Assembly: GCA_022759365.1 (NCBI GenBank) | Contig: JAEMPJ010000001.1 | Location: 31,299-95,298, forward strand | DNA length: 64,000 bases | DNA from: Thermogladius sp. | GTDB lineage: Archaea; Thermoproteota; Thermoprotei_A; Sulfolobales; Desulfurococcaceae | Reading direction: 5' to 3' | Part shown: positions 35,210-44,338 of the stretch, piece after piece | Numbering within the stretch: position 1 is the first letter of the stretch | Layout: each line of letters starts with the position of its first letter | Translations under genes and position numbers: made by a program | Notes under the pieces: generated by a model | Told to the model about the DNA's origin: nothing | Database searches by the model: none | The model's input: the letters and a program-made list of their open reading frames with translations, nothing else

Positions 35210-35713
35210 ATGGAAAATGTCCTGTTCAAACTACTCCTAGTCTTCCTAACTGGTTTCCTGCCTATAGCGGAGATTAGGGGCGCTGTACCATTGGCGTACT
35301 ACTTCTTCAGAGCAAACCCATCCCTTTACGCCGCCGGGTTAACGGCTGGTTTAGCTGGGAACCTAATTGTTGCCCCTCTCGCCCTTTATCTACTGAGGTT
35401 TATTGAGAGGGTAATACTTGGTGACAACGGAGGGCTTTCTTTCCTGAGGAAGATATATGTTAAAATAATCAACTACGCTAGGAGGAAGGCTGCTGGCCAT
35501 GAGAAAATGGAGTTCGCCGGGCTACTCGTCTTCGTTGCGATACCTCTACCCGGGACAGGCGCCTGGACGGGAGCTCTCGTAGCGCATGTCTTGGGGATGA
35601 GGCCTAAAGACAGTATCCTCAGCATCAACCTCGGCGTCCTAGGGGCTTTTGCTATCGTTTTGCTCGTGGTTGAAGCAGGCGCGACAGTACTAAAAATGAT
35701 TTTCGGGATCTAA
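35210..35713 (+). CDS. COG2426-type small membrane protein
   Basis: 167 aa membrane protein of the putative small multidrug export/COG2426 family, with four or five helices. Family marks are FLPIAEIRGAVPLAYYF near the N-terminus and the re-entrant-like VAIPLPGTGAWTGALVA. The export function is only a database-style label; sequence similarity to DedA-type re-entrant motifs suggests a transporter. ATG 35210 sits at the predicted transcript start. Confidence 0.82.
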   Translation: MENVLFKLLLVFLTGFLPIAEIRGAVPLAYYFFRANPSLYAAGLTAGLAGNLIVAPLALYLLRFIERVILGDNGGLSFLRKIYVKIINYARRKAAGHEKMEFAGLLVFVAIPLPGTGAWTGALVAHVLGMRPKDSILSINLGVLGAFAIVLLVVEAGATVLKMIFGI

Positions 35714-35721
35714 GGGGGCGG

Positions 35722-36834
35722 CTACCTGACCACCCGCATCTTGATCTTATTTAGCCACTCGACACTAGCCTTCTCGGATACCCTCTTAGTAAGCTGGATG
35801 GCGTAGGCTAGGTCGTTTAAGTCGATTACTTCTGTTGGTGAATGTATGTACCTCGCCGGTACAGATATTACTCCGGAGGGGATGCCTTCCCTGCTAAGGG
35901 CTATTATCGATGCATCAGTAGTGCCGGCGGGGGTGACCTCCAGCTGGTAGGGTATCTTCTCCTCCTCGGCTACTTTGACCAGGAAGTTGAGTATCTCCGG
36001 GTGGGTGATCAAGCCGGAGGCGTTTCTCCCATCAGCGATTTTGATAGCGGGGCCCTTGCCCAACCGTGTGAATTGCTCGCTCTTCGCTACACCTGGGAAG
36101 TCGCTTGCGATAGTGACGTCTAATGCTATAGCGGCGTTGGGCGATATGGCGAACGCGGCTGTCCTAGCACCCTTTAAACCGACCTCCTCCTGGACTGTCG
36201 CGACAGCGTAGATGTCTGCCTCATTGTTTTCGATGAGCTGGAACGCCTTTATCATGACGGCCAGGCCCGACCTGTCGTCGAATGCTTTACCTGTAACCCT
36301 GTCCCCGAGCAACCTCTCTATACTTCTGTCGAAGACAGCTATGTCTCCGACTCTAACGCCAATCTTCTCAACCTCCTCGCGGGATGAGGCACCTATGTCT
36401 ACAAACAACTCCTTCATCTCGGGTATCTTCTGGGCCTCCTCTGGCTTCACAACGTGAGGCGGTTTCAACCCTATAACACCCTTAACGACTTTACCGCTTC
36501 TCGTTACAATTACGACGCGCTGGTGTAGGAGGGTTCTCTCCAGCACCCCGCCGATCGGGATAACCCTTAGGAAGCCGTCGTCTTCGATGTAGGAGACGAA
36601 GAGGCCTATCTCATCCATGTGCGCGGCTAGCATTAAGCTGGCCCCACCCCTAGTACCCTTCTTCAACGCTATTACGTTTCCCAGGGAGTCGATCCATATT
36701 TTATCAGCGAATTTCTCCAGCTCGCCTACCACAATATCGTGCATCAAGTACTCGAAGCCGCTTGGAGCGTGGACACTAGTCAACTTACCTAGTAGAGCAA
36801 AAGCCTCCTCCTTCAGCTTGTTAAACTCCGTCAT
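35722..36834 (-). CDS. M42 family aminopeptidase
   Basis: Di-metal tetrahedral (TET-type) aminopeptidase, 370 aa. Metal and catalytic residues lie in AHMDEIGLF, GKAFDDRSGL, VQEEVGLKGA, ALDVTIASD and PARYIHSPTEV. It would trim peptides in the cytoplasm, in keeping with a peptide-fermenting lifestyle. The family has often been labelled endoglucanase in error. Convergent with the COG2426 gene (eight-base gap). Confidence 0.93.
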   Translation of the reverse strand: MTEFNKLKEEAFALLGKLTSVHAPSGFEYLMHDIVVGELEKFADKIWIDSLGNVIALKKGTRGGASLMLAAHMDEIGLFVSYIEDDGFLRVIPIGGVLERTLLHQRVVIVTRSGKVVKGVIGLKPPHVVKPEEAQKIPEMKELFVDIGASSREEVEKIGVRVGDIAVFDRSIERLLGDRVTGKAFDDRSGLAVMIKAFQLIENNEADIYAVATVQEEVGLKGARTAAFAISPNAAIALDVTIASDFPGVAKSEQFTRLGKGPAIKIADGRNASGLITHPEILNFLVKVAEEEKIPYQLEVTPAGTTDASIIALSREGIPSGVISVPARYIHSPTEVIDLNDLAYAIQLTKRVSEKASVEWLNKIKMRVVR

Positions 36835-37305
36835 CTAAGCCACCGAGTTGTTTAGACATGGCTTGAGAAATATAAGCTCTAGTACTCGCCCAACCTCTCC
36901 CATCTAAGAGTGCTCAAGGGTGTTTTAGAATGTTTATATTTGCGTTAGAGGGGCTTCTCCTCTGCGGGGAATCGCCAGCGCCGCAAGCACATCATGGATG
37001 CTTGTCGAGCTCAACACCATAGCGCCCCCTTCTTCCCTGAGCACCAGTCATACGTGAGTTAAATCACGCTGTTGCATGTAGAGGCATTTTATAAACCCAA
37101 GCTTAATGCTGATATCTCTCCCTTAAAGGAGTTAACAGCCTACTGCATGCTCTCCCGAAGACAGAGGCCCGAGGCGCTGACCACCCTGGCGAGGCCCTTG
37201 AACCTTATGCAGGCTCAAGAAGCAGGTTGGAAAAGTGAGGATGCTATGAAAATAAGGCCGTATAAGCCTGATATGAGGGCTGAAGCCTACCAAGCTTAAA
37301 TAGCC
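36835..37305. other. 470-base gap without a convincing gene
   Basis: Contains a TATA-like TTTATATTT (36932-36940) followed by short inverted repeats: AGAGG/CCTCT near 36947-36963, TGCGG/CCGCA (36963-36967 with 36981-36985), GCAAGCA/TGCTTGT (36983-36989 with 36999-37005) and CGTGA/TCACG near 37052-37067. A second TATA-like TTTTATAAAC lies at about 37086-37095, followed by AAAGGAG. An open frame at 37072-37299 (or from ATG 37146, about 51 aa) has unremarkable composition and I do not call it a gene; a decayed coding remnant or small RNA is possible. Confidence 0.5.
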
Positions 37306-38649
37306 CTACCTAGACCTATGTAGCTCGATGAGCCTCGCTATCTTGAAGGGTGCATCGAGCGAGGAGACTACAACGGTGTTTACCCCCTCCTTGCTGAGGA
37401 TCCTCGAGTAGTTCAGCTGATTGCGTAGTATCCCGTATGTCTTCACCATGTAGAGGCCGCGAGCCCAAACGGGTAAACCAACCATATCGTAGGATGTTAT
37501 AATCGGGTTAACAATGTAAACTATGTTCCTCAGCCCAATGAGCTCTTTGGAGATCTTGAGAAGGGCTTCCAGGTACTCCTGGGAGTCTATGACTGTTATT
37601 ATGATAACTATATTTCTCTCCCTCCTCAGAGTCCTTAGAAGAAACTTGTAGGCGGACATCAGGCTTTCAACTCTGTCACCCGGGGCTATCTCCTCGAAGT
37701 TCACGTTCGAAATATTCTCAACCGATACTCTGAACCCCCTAGTCGCCCTCATGAGGCTCGGCATACCGTACATCTCTGGACCGCCGAATATTATGAGCTG
37801 GAAGTTGTCGCCTCTCTGCGAGAGGTAGGCGAGGATAGCGGTGACCGCTCGAGCCATATGCTCGAAAACAGTCCTCGCGTAAGGCCCGGAGAGCATTATA
37901 TGAGATGAGTCCAAAAGTATGTAAACGTTCTGTTGAGCCTCCCGCTCCGTTAGTTTAACGACGAGCTTATTGAACTTGACGCTTTTCCTCCACTCAACTC
38001 TCTTAAGCTCGTCGCCAGGCCTGTACTCCCTCATGCTGTGAAACTCTACACCTGTCCCAGAGGCCCTTGAACGGGATAGGCCGAGCGACCTCGCGTAGGC
38101 CATCAATCTCCTCAACACAGCCACCGAGTAGGACGGGGGTATCTTAATGTAGGTTATAGAGCCCGCCTTGAATGTCCTCGTCCTATACAGCCCGAAGATA
38201 TCCCTAGCCTGGATCTCCACGGGCCCAATCCTGTGTCTACCCACTCTCCCACTGCATATCAGCCTAATGACGGTCTCTGACCTAGCTGGAAGTATGATAA
38301 ACCCTCTCGTAGCCCCCTTAGAGAACTTTATGAAAGGGGAGTGTCTTAGATTGTACTCGACGAAACCCAGAGGTATTAGACCGCGGTTCCTGAGGACAAC
38401 CCTAACCTCAAACTCCCCGGCATCTAGAGGGGGATCGTGCTCGAACTCGACTTCCAGATCCCTTAGGCTAGCCGCCATGTACGAGACGTAGGCCCTCATA
38501 CCTAATACTAGCGAGAGTGATACGAGCCCTATCGTTATCAATTGGATTCTCGATGAGAGGAACCCGGTTAACAGTATGAAGAATATGAGTATTACAGCCA
38601 GTCTAGCTCTGTGAGTCGCATATACAACAGAGTCCTCAGCCAATTTCAA
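37306..38649 (-). CDS. DUF58 domain protein
   Basis: 447 aa with two N-terminal membrane helices, a beta-rich middle domain (about 60-170) and a C-terminal DUF58/VWA-like domain containing the typical FHSMREYRPGDELKRVEW and a MIDAS-like VYILLDSS. These proteins work with MoxR ATPases in envelope or complex assembly. Last gene of a six-gene operon; overlaps the DUF4350-like gene by four bases. Confidence 0.88.
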   Translation of the reverse strand: MKLAEDSVVYATHRARLAVILIFFILLTGFLSSRIQLITIGLVSLSLVLGMRAYVSYMAASLRDLEVEFEHDPPLDAGEFEVRVVLRNRGLIPLGFVEYNLRHSPFIKFSKGATRGFIILPARSETVIRLICSGRVGRHRIGPVEIQARDIFGLYRTRTFKAGSITYIKIPPSYSVAVLRRLMAYARSLGLSRSRASGTGVEFHSMREYRPGDELKRVEWRKSVKFNKLVVKLTEREAQQNVYILLDSSHIMLSGPYARTVFEHMARAVTAILAYLSQRGDNFQLIIFGGPEMYGMPSLMRATRGFRVSVENISNVNFEEIAPGDRVESLMSAYKFLLRTLRRERNIVIIITVIDSQEYLEALLKISKELIGLRNIVYIVNPIITSYDMVGLPVWARGLYMVKTYGILRNQLNYSRILSKEGVNTVVVSSLDAPFKIARLIELHRSR

Positions 38650-40115
38650 CTCCTCGCAAGCTTCTCGACTACTTCAAACCTCATTAAACTCGCGCCCACC
38701 TTCGATAACACTTCCTCACTATCCCGGACGTACTTGGCTACAACTCTACTCCACGATAAGACTATTGGAGTTCTCCTCAAGCCAACCGCCTTATCGTAAA
38801 GTTTATTCATCGACTTTAGGTATCTCCTCGCTTTCTCATCTCCGAGGAGGAGGGAGAGCCTTCTCTCAAGCTCCTCATCCCTCAGGCTTAAACCATATAC
38901 ATCCCTCATTACCGAGTCAACTATCTCGTACAACGACTTGAAGTCCTCTCTTCCAAGTTTTAGTTTACCCTTCTCGATCTCCTTCAATATGTTCCCAGCG
39001 TAAGCTACTTCAACAAGCTTCTCCTCGCTCATAGGTTTATCGGAAACAAAAACCTCTCGGCGAGAGACATAGGCGAAGGCTAGCAATGCGAATAATAGAG
39101 CTAGGGTTGACGATACAAGATGGTCTCTGAGCATCTCAGCGAAAACCTTGTTGGAGTAGTCGAGTAGTGGGGGTAGCCACGTTGACGGGTGTATTAGATT
39201 TGCTATTACCATGCCAAGGAGAGACGGGAATGAAAGGTAGAGAGGTGTTATGGAATTCAAGTTGTTCTTTAAATCACTTAAAGGTATAGGGGAGTATCTG
39301 CTCCCGTCGAATATTATCGTACAACCCCCCTCACCGCACACGCTCTGAAACAAGGCGAGCGCGAAACTCCTGTACGTCTCGTTTCTATCTATCACCTGGT
39401 TTAAGAAAATTGAGCCGTCTGAGAGGACGTATGCTACAACCTCCCTGGCTTGCCCCCCGAAGGTTATATTCGAGTAGGCTATCACGCCCGACGGGTATTT
39501 TTTGGTGTCCACCGTGTATTCTCCAAATATCGTGTAGGAGCCGCCGTGAATCACAATGTATGACGCTATGTCCAAGTACAGGCTATACCTCGTGTTATTA
39601 ACATAGAAGACTGAGAGCGGGTATGCTGGGAGGTACACCCCCTCCTCCGGTGCATACACTGCCACGCCGAGCCCATTGCTAGGCGTGGAGGTTACTACCG
39701 TCGCTACTTCAAGTTGCGCCCCAACGGCTCTAAGCAGGTTGTTTGAAGTACTATTCTCATCTGCTATAAGGAGGAGTGGATGATTACATCTAGCAAGATA
39801 CGAGGCTATCCTGTTAGAATCACTAGTCGTGTAGGGCGTTTCAGGTGATATCGCTACGAACAAGCATTTATCCGAGGCGCGAATACCATCTAGTTCATTT
39901 AGACTTGCGATGACATAAACGCTACCGTATTTCTCCCTGAGCAATTCAACCAGGCTTGAAGTCCCTATCTCCCCCGTATTGAAGGGTGAGGCGCCTATGA
40001 AGACGGGTACTCCGACGCCGCCTTTCTCGGCTAGGGCTATCAATCCAACTGCGAGAAGCGTCAGCACCAGGAAAATTGATAGGAAGGCCTTCTCCTTAAC
40101 TCTTTCCTCCTTCAA
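38646..40115 (-). CDS. DUF4350-like membrane protein of the MoxR locus
   Basis: 489 aa. An N-terminal membrane helix (about 12-29), an external domain with SPFNTGEIGTSSLVELLREKYGSV and LLLIADENSTSN that resembles DUF4350/GATase-like folds, a second helix (about 335-355) and a cytoplasmic helical C-terminus of 130 residues. Typical partner of MoxR-DUF58 systems. Overlaps neighbours at both ends (20 and four bases), consistent with co-translation. Confidence 0.7.
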   Translation of the reverse strand: MKEERVKEKAFLSIFLVLTLLAVGLIALAEKGGVGVPVFIGASPFNTGEIGTSSLVELLREKYGSVYVIASLNELDGIRASDKCLFVAISPETPYTTSDSNRIASYLARCNHPLLLIADENSTSNNLLRAVGAQLEVATVVTSTPSNGLGVAVYAPEEGVYLPAYPLSVFYVNNTRYSLYLDIASYIVIHGGSYTIFGEYTVDTKKYPSGVIAYSNITFGGQAREVVAYVLSDGSIFLNQVIDRNETYRSFALALFQSVCGEGGCTIIFDGSRYSPIPLSDLKNNLNSITPLYLSFPSLLGMVIANLIHPSTWLPPLLDYSNKVFAEMLRDHLVSSTLALLFALLAFAYVSRREVFVSDKPMSEEKLVEVAYAGNILKEIEKGKLKLGREDFKSLYEIVDSVMRDVYGLSLRDEELERRLSLLLGDEKARRYLKSMNKLYDKAVGLRRTPIVLSWSRVVAKYVRDSEEVLSKVGASLMRFEVVEKLARS

Positions 40116-40332
40116 CTCCAGCGCCCTTCTCCACAGCGTAAACGTAGGCTGAAAGCCTGAGAACGTAGAGGCTACTCGAGAGGAGGGTGAAGCCTATTAA
40201 AGCGCTTAACAAGCTTGTAGCGACAAAACCGGCCTGCATATAGCCTATACTCCACAAGAGCGCTATTATCGACACTGAAAGCAGGACGACGCCTATAACC
40301 AGGTAGATGAGAAACCTTATCACACGGCTCAA
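40096..40332 (-). CDS. Small two-helix membrane protein
   Basis: 78 residues with two hydrophobic helices (about 6-28 and 35-62) and a short hydrophilic tail (EKGAGVEGGKS). Not recognised as a family, but it is locked into the MoxR operon by overlaps of 20 bases downstream and four bases upstream, so it is very likely a real component of the complex. Confidence 0.7.
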   Translation of the reverse strand: MSRVIRFLIYLVIGVVLLSVSIIALLWSIGYMQAGFVATSLLSALIGFTLLSSSLYVLRLSAYVYAVEKGAGVEGGKS

Positions 40333-41420
40333 GGCACAGCACCTATTATTTTAGGTATGAACTCGACCAAGCTATAAAAGGTAGTGTAGTAGCTACTATA
40401 CGCTGACACAACACTCAGAGACCAGCTGTTGAAATCCGGGTGTAGCAGTGAAGACCATATATCGCCGCACGCCTTGTACTCGTAGTAGACTCCACCAAAG
40501 TAGGTTAAGGCCAGTAGTATAGTGGAGGCCAGCAGCATTTGGGATGGTGTATTAGTGAGAACAGAGTCAACCCTCCTCACAATAACAGTGAGCAGGGCCC
40601 AGGCGAGGAGGGCTAGGACAATGCTTGAAACCATAGTGGAGTAGCTACCGAGGAAACCCATCCACCCCGCTAGTAGAGGCCCCAATAGCTCGTAGAGAGG
40701 CTGATATATTAATGGAGCGAAGACGCTGGCGATGATCATGCCCTTCAATGTGTTCAGCGTAGGTGTGTGGAACACATTAATTGAGGCCTCGTCGAGGAGG
40801 ACATCGCGGGCTAGTACCGCGTTCGGTTTAATATAGAAGAAGGTTATCGTAAATAATTCCCTCACACTGTAGATCGATATGGCGAGCACCGCGACCAGCA
40901 TTAATAGTTTAAATAAGTACGTGGAAGTCAGCAGGACGCTGAAACCGCTGGCGCTAGAGGAAATGATTGCCTCGTAGAAGAGAACCCATAGCCTTGATAC
41001 CAGGAAGGCGATGCCCGCCATACTAGCTATGAAAACCAGGATGTGGAGAATACCAGTGTAGTTGCCTCCGGGTCTATGCTTCAACCACCCATACTGGTTG
41101 ACGTTGTAGTTTGACACGAAGTTGTCTAGGAATAAGAGTAGGAAATACCCTGCTAGAGCCGGCGCTAGTAGAGAGGGGTTTGAGCCGGTTGGGAGGAGAG
41201 CAAGGAGGATCACTGTCACGCCATAGAATTGTGGGGAAGCTGTGACAACGGTTGACACGAGTAAGCCCCAGACAACGATGGTGAGGATCATATTCACCAT
41301 GTCCAGGCCTGCTATCTTAACTGAGAGGAGATTGTAGTTAACTATTACAACGTAGTAGACTAGGAGGAGCGTCACCACTCTAGGTATGACTGCCCTCAGC
41401 AACGACTTATAGTTTACCAC
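40329..41420 (-). CDS. Polytopic membrane protein of the MoxR locus
   Basis: 363 aa with about nine membrane helices and few charged loops. I cannot assign a family. Overlaps of four and 14 bases with its neighbours place it firmly in the operon. It could form the membrane core on which the DUF58 and DUF4129 proteins act (inference). Confidence 0.7.
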   Translation of the reverse strand: MVNYKSLLRAVIPRVVTLLLVYYVVIVNYNLLSVKIAGLDMVNMILTIVVWGLLVSTVVTASPQFYGVTVILLALLPTGSNPSLLAPALAGYFLLLFLDNFVSNYNVNQYGWLKHRPGGNYTGILHILVFIASMAGIAFLVSRLWVLFYEAIISSSASGFSVLLTSTYLFKLLMLVAVLAISIYSVRELFTITFFYIKPNAVLARDVLLDEASINVFHTPTLNTLKGMIIASVFAPLIYQPLYELLGPLLAGWMGFLGSYSTMVSSIVLALLAWALLTVIVRRVDSVLTNTPSQMLLASTILLALTYFGGVYYEYKACGDIWSSLLHPDFNSWSLSVVSAYSSYYTTFYSLVEFIPKIIGAVP

Positions 41421-42519
41421 TTAACTCACCATACAATCTGCGCGCCTCATCGTCCAGCTCCCTACTAGAGTTCCCGGCGAAACGCCTAGCCTCATATATT
41501 TCAGTCAGCCTCTTGAACAAAGCAGATGAGGAACCCATGGATGCCTCCACAGCGTTGTAATACTCCCGGTGTGTCTCACTTGGAAGCATTCTCCTCCCGG
41601 TTGAAGACTCCACTCTCGAAACAGCCCTCCAGTACAGCCTGACTGCATCACCCCACCTGCCAGCCTCGGCGAGAAGCCTCTCCAGCTTCTTATAGGCAAG
41701 AGGGTTGAGAGATCTCAATCCTGTAGCAATCCTAGGTGCTAGCAGGAAGAGGAGTATGGCGGCCGCCACCACCAGGATTGTTACAATGGTTGTCTGTAGA
41801 CCTTGCGGTACCGATAGATACTCGAGGGATGGGAGGATTAGCTGGGGGGCTGCCCCCAGTCCTACTCCAGTGGGAACCGGATAGTTTTGCGGTGTGTATG
41901 ATGTAAGGTTTGGGAGGATGCTTGTAAGATTATTCATTAAACTAACAGCTGCCTTCATAGACATGTAGTCCAGGCGTTTGGATAAATCCGTGTAACCCTG
42001 CGACTGAGCTAGTATTGATAGGAGCTTTAGCGCCAGCATGTAATCTGTCGTTGAGATCTCTCCTCTACCCCACATATCGTTTAACAGGTTGAGGGCTTGC
42101 ATAATGTCGCTACTGGTCACGTTTTTCCTAGTAAACATCGAGTATAGTAGATCCCTAATGTTAGAGTTGTTTAGGAGGGATATCGCGTTCATTATATCGG
42201 CTTCACTGAAATTCCCGGAGGACAAAGTGAAATATTCTTGCAACGCGTTCAAAGAAGCGTTTGAAGCCGAGCCAGTGGGCTGGCTTTGAGAAGACTGGTT
42301 GGCCAACGAGCCTATTAGCGAAGCCGCTATCTCTGCTTCGCTAGGAGTCAGATTGCCTTTTGTCAAGGCGTTTAAAATTTCCTGCCAGTCGCTTAGACTG
42401 TAGCCTGAGAACCCGGGGGTATGCCTGTTGGGTTCGAGTTGCTGGGTGAAAGCAATGTTGCCCCATACGCCTAGCACTACAACTACCAAAAGTAGCACAG
42501 CCGTGCCCAACCTGGTCAA
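41407..42519 (-). CDS. DUF4129 domain protein
   Basis: 370 aa: signal/anchor helix (about 5-25), an Asn/Ser-rich helical external region with internal similarity ([39 protein letters not shown] repeat-like units), a membrane helix (about 243-262) and a cytoplasmic DUF4129 domain with [22 protein letters not shown] and [11 protein letters not shown]. Partner of MoxR and DUF58. The three units at about 104-170 look like a tandem helical repeat. Confidence 0.8.
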   Translation of the reverse strand: MTRLGTAVLLLVVVVLGVWGNIAFTQQLEPNRHTPGFSGYSLSDWQEILNALTKGNLTPSEAEIAASLIGSLANQSSQSQPTGSASNASLNALQEYFTLSSGNFSEADIMNAISLLNNSNIRDLLYSMFTRKNVTSSDIMQALNLLNDMWGRGEISTTDYMLALKLLSILAQSQGYTDLSKRLDYMSMKAAVSLMNNLTSILPNLTSYTPQNYPVPTGVGLGAAPQLILPSLEYLSVPQGLQTTIVTILVVAAAILLFLLAPRIATGLRSLNPLAYKKLERLLAEAGRWGDAVRLYWRAVSRVESSTGRRMLPSETHREYYNAVEASMGSSSALFKRLTEIYEARRFAGNSSRELDDEARRLYGELSGKL

Positions 42520-43448
42520 GGCTTAGGCACCGGGACTTTACTCATAATTTCCTCTACTACCCTACTCGCTGAAACACCCTCAATTTCAAACTCCGGGTTC
42601 AAGATCAGCCTGTGGGAAAGGGTTGGTACTAGGACTTGTTTCACGTCGTCAGGTATGACATAGTTTCTCCCTTCTAGATAAGCCACGGCCTTGGCCATCC
42701 TCAAGATCGCGATGCCTGATCTAGGTGAAGCCCCTAGCCTCACAGCGCTGTGTCTCCTGGTCTCCTCAACTAGTGCCGCAATATACTGGTAGATAGCCTC
42801 ATCGACTCTGACATCCTTGACGCTTTTGATCTCGTTTAAAACTTCTTCCCTAGATACGACGGGTTTAATTGATTCAACCCATGCCTCTATCTCGTCTATC
42901 CTCTTAAGCATGGTCATAAACCCCTTGGTGCTTGGATAACCTGTCTCAACCTTGATTAGAAACCTGTCCAGCTGCGCCTCTGGTAGAGGGAAAACACCCT
43001 CCATTTCCACGGGGTTTTGAGTCGCTAAAACCATGAAGGGCTCGTCTAGCCTGAAGGTCTCTCCCTCAACCGTAACCTGCCTCTCCTGCATGGCTTCAAG
43101 CAGTGCGGATTGAGTCCTGGGCGAAGCCCTGTTGATCTCGTCCGCCAGCAGTATGTTTGTGAAGATGGGGCCTTTAACGAACTTGAACTCACCGGTCTTC
43201 TGATCAAATATCTTGTAACCTATGATGTCCATGGGAAGCAGGTCAGGTGTCATCTGAACTCTCTTGAATTCAAGAGATAGAGATCTCGCGATAGACTTGG
43301 CTATTGTGGTTTTGGCCACACCAGGCACACCCTCTATCAAGACGTGTCCGCGGGCGATAAGAGCTGCGAGAATAAGCTTTACCTCGCGTTCCTTCTCAAT
43401 AAGGTAGCCCGACTCTACTAGCATGGAGTAGGCTTGCCGCACACCCAT
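42516..43448 (-). CDS. MoxR family AAA+ ATPase
   Basis: 310 aa chaperone-like ATPase. Walker A GVPGVAKT (40-47), Walker [10 protein letters not shown], sensor 1 [10 protein letters not shown], and [15 protein letters not shown] as sensor 2 region. MoxR proteins drive maturation or metal insertion of client complexes, often with DUF58/VWA partners as encoded downstream. First gene of the operon; ATG 43448 lies about 27 bases after a minus-strand TATA-like CATTAAAAAAGC, so probably leaderless. Confidence 0.93.
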   Translation of the reverse strand: MGVRQAYSMLVESGYLIEKEREVKLILAALIARGHVLIEGVPGVAKTTIAKSIARSLSLEFKRVQMTPDLLPMDIIGYKIFDQKTGEFKFVKGPIFTNILLADEINRASPRTQSALLEAMQERQVTVEGETFRLDEPFMVLATQNPVEMEGVFPLPEAQLDRFLIKVETGYPSTKGFMTMLKRIDEIEAWVESIKPVVSREEVLNEIKSVKDVRVDEAIYQYIAALVEETRRHSAVRLGASPRSGIAILRMAKAVAYLEGRNYVIPDDVKQVLVPTLSHRLILNPEFEIEGVSASRVVEEIMSKVPVPKP

Positions 43449-43469
43449 CCAAGCAGACCCTTCGCTAGC

Positions 43470-43498
43470 TTTTTTAATGCCGTATCAAGTATATAAAA
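43470..43498. promoter_or_regulatory. Divergent TATA boxes for MoxR operon and Lrp-like gene
   Basis: Minus-strand CATTAAAAAAGC (about 43470-43481) for moxR and plus-strand TATATAAAA (43490-43498) for the regulator, with a predicted start near 43520. The two promoters nearly touch, so a regulator bound between them could control both. Confidence 0.55.
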
Positions 43499-43533
43499 CA
43501 CTCTAGCCTACATTACAATCCGGGATAATTGTA

Positions 43534-44058
43534 ATGGAGCAAAACCTGAACCAAGATGATAGAAGGCTCGTCGCCTCCCTTATTGAGAATGCTAGACCCA
43601 ATATTTCAGCCATCTCGAAGATAACCGGTTTAAGCCCTACATCCATTAGGAACAGACTTAAAAGGTTGATGTCGAAAGAACAGCTTGTCTTCAAACCCTT
43701 GTTCTCAGCCGCGGTCCTGGGAAATAACGCAGCGTTGTTGAGAATAAAAGGGGGTAGAAGAGACGTTTTGCTAAAAATATTGGTGAACTGTAATCGCGTT
43801 CTCGGGGTGATGTTGGTAAACGATAACGAGCTCATAGCAATGGTCTATGGTAGAGATAAAAAGGAGATAGCGTCCTTAGTCTCGGTAATAAAATACCTGT
43901 CCGGTGAGATAGACGAGATCGAAATACATTACGGGAAGATACCAAACGATTTTATGATACCTTTGAGAAACAACTCCCCTAACTGCTACTCTTACCTGAA
44001 CCACGCCGACATACACAATTACTGCGGCAACTGCCTGCCCTCGCTACGCAGAAGGTAA
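43534..44058 (+). CDS. Lrp/AsnC-like regulator with Cys/His tail
   Basis: 174 aa. N-terminal helix-turn-helix (about 8-50: DRRLVASLIENARPNISAIS, TGLSPTSIRNRLKRL) typical of Lrp/AsnC, a short effector-like alpha/beta domain, then a C-terminal tail with C151, H157, H161, C164 and C167 (NYCGNC), a likely metal-binding knuckle reminiscent of TRASH-type sensors. Divergent from the MoxR operon with overlapping promoter regions, hence a candidate regulator of that locus. The metal and ligand are unknown. Confidence 0.75.
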   Translation: MEQNLNQDDRRLVASLIENARPNISAISKITGLSPTSIRNRLKRLMSKEQLVFKPLFSAAVLGNNAALLRIKGGRRDVLLKILVNCNRVLGVMLVNDNELIAMVYGRDKKEIASLVSVIKYLSGEIDEIEIHYGKIPNDFMIPLRNNSPNCYSYLNHADIHNYCGNCLPSLRRR

Positions 44059-44083
44059 AGCCTAAGCCTGCTAATTCCCGGCG

Positions 44084-44338
44084 TTATTCATCTCGACCAC
44101 CTTCAAGCATGAGAATCAGCAGATCCTCCCTCAAAGATAGTATTGTGTTGTAATCCCCTTTCCTGCGGACCCTACTAATCCTCCTCTTTAAGAATGGGGC
44201 CTCTTTCAAAATGCTTCTAGCAGCTTCCTCGAATAGCTTCCTCCCCTCACTGTTCAAATAGTCGCCGCTGAAATAGGAGTCTCTATCCTCTAACAAGATA
44301 TCTAGCAGCCTAATAGCGTCTTCCAGCGCTCTCTTCAA
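44084..44338 (-). CDS. Small helical protein, unknown
   Basis: 84 residues, highly charged and helical (LEDAIRLLDILLEDRD, LFEEAARSILKEA, SLREDLLILMLEGG), no cysteine or membrane helix. Overlaps the DUF2797 gene by four bases, ending the PadR-ino1-adk operon. No family recognised. Confidence 0.6.
   Translation of the reverse strand: MKRALEDAIRLLDILLEDRDSYFSGDYLNSEGRKLFEEAARSILKEAPFLKRRISRVRRKGDYNTILSLREDLLILMLEGGRDE

Noticed and set aside
36983-37005. GCAAGCA/TGCTTGT hairpin as a stand-alone terminator or RNA
   Set aside because: It competes with an overlapping stem and has no T-run or conserved box; mentioned only within the gap description.
37072-37299. 75-codon open frame in the gap before the DUF58 gene
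   Set aside because: No recognisable motif, no clear start with promoter and ribosome site together, and composition not distinct from non-coding sequence; kept only as a possible remnant.
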